Part shown: positions 61,200-64,000 of the stretch, in pieces
Layout of the letters: the number at the start of each line of letters is the position of its first letter
How positions within the stretch are numbered: position 1 is the stretch's first letter
Origin: Candidatus Aquiluna sp. XM-24bin5
GTDB taxonomy: Bacteria > Actinomycetota > Actinomycetia > Actinomycetales > Microbacteriaceae
Direction of reading: 5' to 3'
Length of the DNA stretch: 64,000 nucleotides
NCBI GenBank assembly: GCA_003149555.1
Contig: QCWE01000001.1
Coordinates: forward strand, 1,080,546-1,144,545
Notes under the pieces: generated by a model
The model's input: the letters and a program-made list of their open reading frames with translations, nothing else
The model's database searches: none
What the model was told of the DNA's origin: nothing
Position numbers and translations under genes: made by a program

Positions 61200-61224
61200 G
61201 AGGGCGAAGCCTCATCGCTTTTTT
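61200..61224 (+). terminator. Weak terminator candidate after the OmpA-like operon
   Basis: GAGG/CCTC (61200-61203, 61210-61213) or, alternatively, GCGA/TCGC (61204-61207, 61215-61218) can pair, followed by a run of six T at 61219-61224. The stems are short. Confidence 0.4.
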
Positions 61225-61241
61225 GGTGAAGGTGACTAGTT

Positions 61242-64000
61242 ATGGGCATAGGCAGAACGCTAGTCAGGATCTTTTCGGGGGCGACACTTACGGCTCTCCT
61301 TGGTGCGCTCTCATTTGCCGGAGTGCCCGCTTTCTCGGCCGGAGAAACATTGACTCTGCCGGCCGGTACGCAACGTGGCTTTCTTACAACGAGCTACTCC
61401 ACAATTTCAACCCTTAGCCAGTCAGATCTTGAAATCTCTGGTTTTGACCCTGAGCTGACCCTGAGGGCAACCATTTCAGTTTCTGGTGGTGCTCTCAACT
61501 TTCCCACAACAAGTGGCTTGAGTCTTGTAGCTGGCGATGCTGCACACGGAAACCTAGCGGTCTTCACAGGAAACCAGGCAAGCCTCAACAGTGCATTCGC
61601 AGCTATGCAGTGGAAGGCACCTAACTACACCACTGAATACACGCTCACAATCGAAGTTTCGGTCGGCTCGAACGCTGTCTTTGGGGACCATGAATACATG
61701 ATTGTCACCGGCAACAAGACATGGACGCAGGCGCAAACTGATGTTGCGGGACGTTCAGTGCCGGCCGATGGCGGGGGCACCTGTCAGGGCTATCTCGTGA
61801 CAATCACCTCGGCTGAGGAAAACGCCTTCGTCAAATCCAGGGTCGCAAGAGACAGCTGGATTGGTGCTAGCGATGCAGCGCAGGAAGACACCTGGCGTTG
61901 GGTTGCTGGACCGGAAAACGGCACCTTAATGAGTTCCGGATACACCAATTGGAACACTGGAGAGCCTAACAACTGGGGCGGTAACGAGGACTACGCGCAG
62001 TTCTATTCAGCAAGTGGCAAGTGGAATGACCTTGGATCGGGAAGCATCCAGGGTGCTTACGTTGCAGAGTTCGGAGAGCCTGGATGCACCCCGGCAGCTG
62101 CTGCAACCGAGCTCTCGGCCACCACGGTTCTACTCGGCTCAGCCGCTCCACTGGCAACAAATCAGTCGGCACCAAGTGGAGATCCAGTCCTGGGTGCAAC
62201 CCTTACCTCTGCCGTTACTTTTTCAGGTGAACCTGCACCAACGAAGACCTTTGTTTGGCAGTCATCCAGCGATGGCTCAACATGGGAGGCTATCGCCGGG
62301 GAAACCGGTTCGACTTACCAAACAACGGCCAACGATTTAGGAAGTCAAATTCGGGTGGTCGTCACAGGTACTAACGCCTCCGGCTCACTGGAGGTCACCT
62401 CCGCTGCGACTGCCCAGATACTGCCACCGAAGCCCACATCCGTGAATCTGGCAACCGCTGATGATTCAGGCGGATCTGATGCCGATAACCTCACCAATGT
62501 CGTAAGTCCCACGATTGAGCTCGCATCTTTGGTCACCGGATCAAATGTCACGGTGACGGGTAATAGCGGAGCTGCCAGCGCTGCCTGCTCCTTTGAAGCC
62601 ACGGCTGCGACAGGAAGCTGCACCCTCTCAGATCTCGCTGACGGTGTTTGGACGCTAACTGCGACCCAGGAAATTGGAGGAGTCACATCTACTCAGGCAT
62701 CCTCACTCGACATCACGGTGGACACAGTCGTTGCATCGCCGACTCTGACAGCGGATGCCAGCTATTTCAATGGCAACCAGACAGTCTTCTCGGTTGAGTT
62801 TTCCGAGTCAGTCACCGGACTGGCTGCAGGAGACTTCATCTATATCTCCGGTGGTGATAATTGCGATCCGCTGACCTTAGCTGGCTCAGGAGCTTCTTAC
62901 GATGTGACAGCTTCCAACTGCTCGGGAACTGGGGCTATCCAGGTTCGGTTCTTAGCGAATGCGGTAGCTGACGCAGCCGGCAACATCGGTCCTGCGACAA
63001 CAACCACCTCAACTAGTAGCCAAAGAGACTCGACCGCGCCTACGGTGACTTCTGTGTCGAGTTCCAATTCCAACGGCACATATCTTCGTGGCCAAGTGCT
63101 TGCAATCGTGGTCAATTTCTCGGAGAGTGTCTTGGTAACCGGCTCTCCTACGGTTCTTCTGGAGACTGGAGTTCTCGACCGCACAGCAAACTACACTTCT
63201 GGGTCGGGAACTTCTAGCTTGGTATTTGAGTACACGGTTCAATCTGGGGACACAAGCGCAGACTTGGACTACAGCCCGGGCAATCTGAATCTAGCCGGTG
63301 GAACAATCGGTGACCCGGCCGGAAATGCCTCCGTTTTGACCCTTCCAGAGCCGGGCGCCCCAGGCTCCATGGGAGCAAACAAGGCAATCGTTGTTGATGG
63401 AACCAAGGTCGCAATGTCTATCTCCCGCTCGACAGACACCTCTACGTCGGATGCGGTCAGCTGGGTCATAACAGCCTCCGATGCCCTTGATTGCTCAACC
63501 ATTTCAGGTGCTGATGGGGTCGACTTCGATCTCACCAACGTCAAGACCGCACCTCCTTGGACCATCACCGCATCAAATGCGAACAAAACCTGCACCATCG
63601 CCACAAAGTCATCGGTCTTGCCGGCTCAGTGGGGAACCTCGTCGATTACAGCCGCAGCCAGTTTCAGTGTTGATGACTCGCTAGGTGTTGCCCAGACACA
63701 AATCACCGAGGGAGACATGGACATCCTCGTTACCCGGGGCGCTTCTGCTCCCGGGAAGGGGACTGTCACTGAGGCTTCAAATGCGGGTAGCAGGCCTAAC
63801 GCTTATACAAAGGTTCTAACTAGGGCACTTTTACCAGGTGCGAACTCGACCGCCATCAACGCTCTGAAGACAGCTGGCGTTGTTGAGCCACCGGCTAACG
63901 TGCCAAAGCAAACCATCACCGTTGACCACAGTTCTATTAACGACCCAAACGAGTCTCTCGCCACAAAGAGTCGACATGAGATCCCCGCAGGTGACTCGGT
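61242..64000 (+). CDS. Giant secreted protein with C-type lectin and Ig-like domains (partial)
   Basis: Open from the ATG at 61242 (GAAGG 9 nt upstream) to the window end, over 919 codons and incomplete. The signal peptide ends PAFSA. Residues 180-283 form a C-type lectin domain (WIGASDAAQEDTWRW, WNTGEPNNWGG with the EPN sugar-specificity motif, GKWNDLG). Several Ig-like/adhesin repeats follow (SAPSGDPVLGATLTS; VFSVEFSESVTGLAAGDF; TYLRGQVLAIVVNFSESV). It is probably a surface adhesin binding a carbohydrate with calcium. The C-terminus and anchor lie outside the window. Confidence 0.85.
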   Translation, partial: MGIGRTLVRIFSGATLTALLGALSFAGVPAFSAGETLTLPAGTQRGFLTTSYSTISTLSQSDLEISGFDPELTLRATISVSGGALNFPTTSGLSLVAGDAAHGNLAVFTGNQASLNSAFAAMQWKAPNYTTEYTLTIEVSVGSNAVFGDHEYMIVTGNKTWTQAQTDVAGRSVPADGGGTCQGYLVTITSAEENAFVKSRVARDSWIGASDAAQEDTWRWVAGPENGTLMSSGYTNWNTGEPNNWGGNEDYAQFYSASGKWNDLGSGSIQGAYVAEFGEPGCTPAAAATELSATTVLLGSAAPLATNQSAPSGDPVLGATLTSAVTFSGEPAPTKTFVWQSSSDGSTWEAIAGETGSTYQTTANDLGSQIRVVVTGTNASGSLEVTSAATAQILPPKPTSVNLATADDSGGSDADNLTNVVSPTIELASLVTGSNVTVTGNSGAASAACSFEATAATGSCTLSDLADGVWTLTATQEIGGVTSTQASSLDITVDTVVASPTLTADASYFNGNQTVFSVEFSESVTGLAAGDFIYISGGDNCDPLTLAGSGASYDVTASNCSGTGAIQVRFLANAVADAAGNIGPATTTTSTSSQRDSTAPTVTSVSSSNSNGTYLRGQVLAIVVNFSESVLVTGSPTVLLETGVLDRTANYTSGSGTSSLVFEYTVQSGDTSADLDYSPGNLNLAGGTIGDPAGNASVLTLPEPGAPGSMGANKAIVVDGTKVAMSISRSTDTSTSDAVSWVITASDALDCSTISGADGVDFDLTNVKTAPPWTITASNANKTCTIATKSSVLPAQWGTSSITAAASFSVDDSLGVAQTQITEGDMDILVTRGASAPGKGTVTEASNAGSRPNAYTKVLTRALLPGANSTAINALKTAGVVEPPANVPKQTITVDHSSINDPNESLATKSRHEIPAGDS

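Noticed and set aside
1..64000. CRISPR arrays, tRNA/rRNA genes, insertion sequences, integrases
   Set aside because: No regularly spaced repeats, no tRNA-like cloverleaf in the gaps, and no transposase or integrase motifs were seen. The gaps over 300 bases (44056-44447, 48156-48483) hold only the control regions described.

Overview
The window looks like the chromosome of a small, free-living freshwater actinobacterium, most likely a Microbacteriaceae member of the Luna (Rhodoluna/Aquiluna) type. The evidence is a green-type actinorhodopsin (16914-17672), carotenoid desaturase and prenyltransferase genes, an IdeR-type iron box, many GTG/TTG or apparently leaderless starts, very tight overlapping operons and moderate GC. 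This is inferred from gene content alone. No rRNA, tRNA, CRISPR array, prophage or insertion sequence was seen.

Layout. 1-2.2 kb: C50-type carotenoid genes. 2.3-10.4 kb: a carbohydrate operon with an acetoin/pyruvate dehydrogenase-like E1alpha-E1beta-E2, a SorC regulator, GutM, a glucitol-type PTS split into four genes, and an oxidoreductase of the DXR-like (DRL, COG4091) family. I propose that this operon imports and phosphorylates a methyltetrol, converts 2-C-methylerythritol phosphate to 1-deoxyxylulose 5-phosphate, and cleaves that to acetyl-CoA plus glyceraldehyde 3-phosphate. This is the best candidate for an undescribed system. 10.5-16.7 kb: a luciferase-like oxidoreductase, a sugar ABC transporter without its ATPase, a P450 and a nitroreductase. 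16.7-18.3 kb: rhodopsin with a 37-residue membrane ORF behind its terminator. 18.3-23.3 kb: pseudouridine and deoxyribose catabolism, including a truncated aldehyde dehydrogenase. 23.4-27.1 kb: SDR, tocopherol-cyclase-like protein, MFS transporter, RBBP9-type hydrolase. 27.1-31.4 kb: copper export and arsenate/aquaglyceroporin modules around one ArsR regulator. 31.4-35 kb: IdeR-boxed ferric iron ABC transporter. 35-44 kb: DUF3048, DUF2256, GalU, a secreted subtilase and an exopolysaccharide cluster ending in UDP-glucose dehydrogenase.

44-64 kb is a cell-surface region. Two large paralogous S-layer-like proteins have near-identical 5' leaders that fold into hairpins with compensatory base changes, and similar CCGT/ACGG repeats upstream. 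A LuxR-type regulator lies between them. They share a C-terminal module of about 78 residues with the subtilase at 37-38.5 kb. Next come a DUF4436 membrane protein and four secreted paralogues with an OmpA-like C-terminus. Two of these are almost identical over 582 bp. The window ends inside a very large secreted C-type-lectin/Ig-like protein.

Functions rest on motif recognition and remembered family sequences. No search or folding program was run, so the operon and RNA proposals are hypotheses with stated tests.
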